A stretch of DNA of 60,000 nt from contig NC_092570.1 in the NCBI RefSeq assembly GCF_037975245.1, positions 5,151,001 to 5,211,000 on the forward strand, in the 5' to 3' direction. The notes beneath the pieces are model-generated. The model was not told the origin of the DNA. It saw only the letters and a program-made list of their open reading frames with translations, and ran no database searches. Each line of letters starts with the position of its first letter. The stretch's first letter is position 1. This document shows positions 59,836 to 60,000 of the stretch, in pieces. Both the position numbers and the translations under genes were made by a program. The DNA is from Apostichopus japonicus (lineage: Eukaryota > Echinodermata > Holothuroidea > Aspidochirotida > Stichopodidae).

Positions 59836-60000
59836 CTAAAACAAATATAAGGAGGTGTAAATAAAATCAATCAGATATATATTTGTTTTCATTCACTTAT
59901 AAATTTGAATACATTACCGCATCTGATTTAGAAAGGGAAAAAAAAACAGTATTTGATATGATCTGATTAAAATTTACGATCCCAGTTCTCGACGAAACTG

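Overview
This 60-kb window is an AT-rich eukaryotic (animal) genomic segment with split genes, consensus GT-AG introns and many non-autonomous mobile elements. The gene complement suggests a marine invertebrate deuterostome, most likely an echinoderm (a sea cucumber or relative): an ADP-ribosyl cyclase first exon, intronless TMEM79/MAPEG-like genes, TTC14 and GCC2 orthologues, together with repeat types common in marine invertebrates. That identification is inference from content, not from a database match.

Layout. From 1 to about 33 kb the window is gene-poor. It holds a TA array and a 1-kb minisatellite of 21-bp units (488-1492). A tandem dimer of a short element headed by the 5' end of U2 snRNA follows (3065-3457). 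Next come a nested cluster of terminal-inverted-repeat elements (3724-5703) and the first coding exon of an ADP-ribosyl cyclase on the minus strand (6518-6702), whose other exons must lie beyond the left edge. Further right are two hairpin-forming inverted repeats (13.3 kb and 16.5 kb), a third copy of the U2-linked element without its head (20.9 kb), a tRNA-Ser-like SINE head (23.5 kb) and a 374-bp element with perfect 8-bp target duplications (23.7 kb). A tail-to-tail pair of intronless TMEM79-like membrane protein genes sits at 25.1-25.7 kb (+) and 28.4-29.0 kb (-).

The right half carries two minus-strand genes. TTC14 (33429-47798) was reconstructed as eight coding exons whose phases all agree: an S1 RNA-binding domain, three TPRs and an enormous Ser/Lys/Arg/Glu-rich tail encoded by one 6-kb exon, predicted at 2474 residues against about 770 for the human protein. 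GCC2 (the trans-Golgi golgin GCC185) is represented by its last seven coding exons (51924-59835), ending in a complete GRIP domain; its 5' part lies beyond the right edge. A 615-bp hAT-like element with perfect 8-bp target duplications sits in a GCC2 intron.

The genes do not form a pathway. TTC14 is a presumed RNA-processing protein, GCC2 a membrane-tethering golgin, ADP-ribosyl cyclase makes calcium messengers, and the TMEM79-like proteins are multi-pass membrane proteins. The least expected content is the U2-headed repeat family, the extreme TTC14 tail with a cluster of minimal upstream ORFs, and the patchy near-identity of the inverted TMEM79-like pair.
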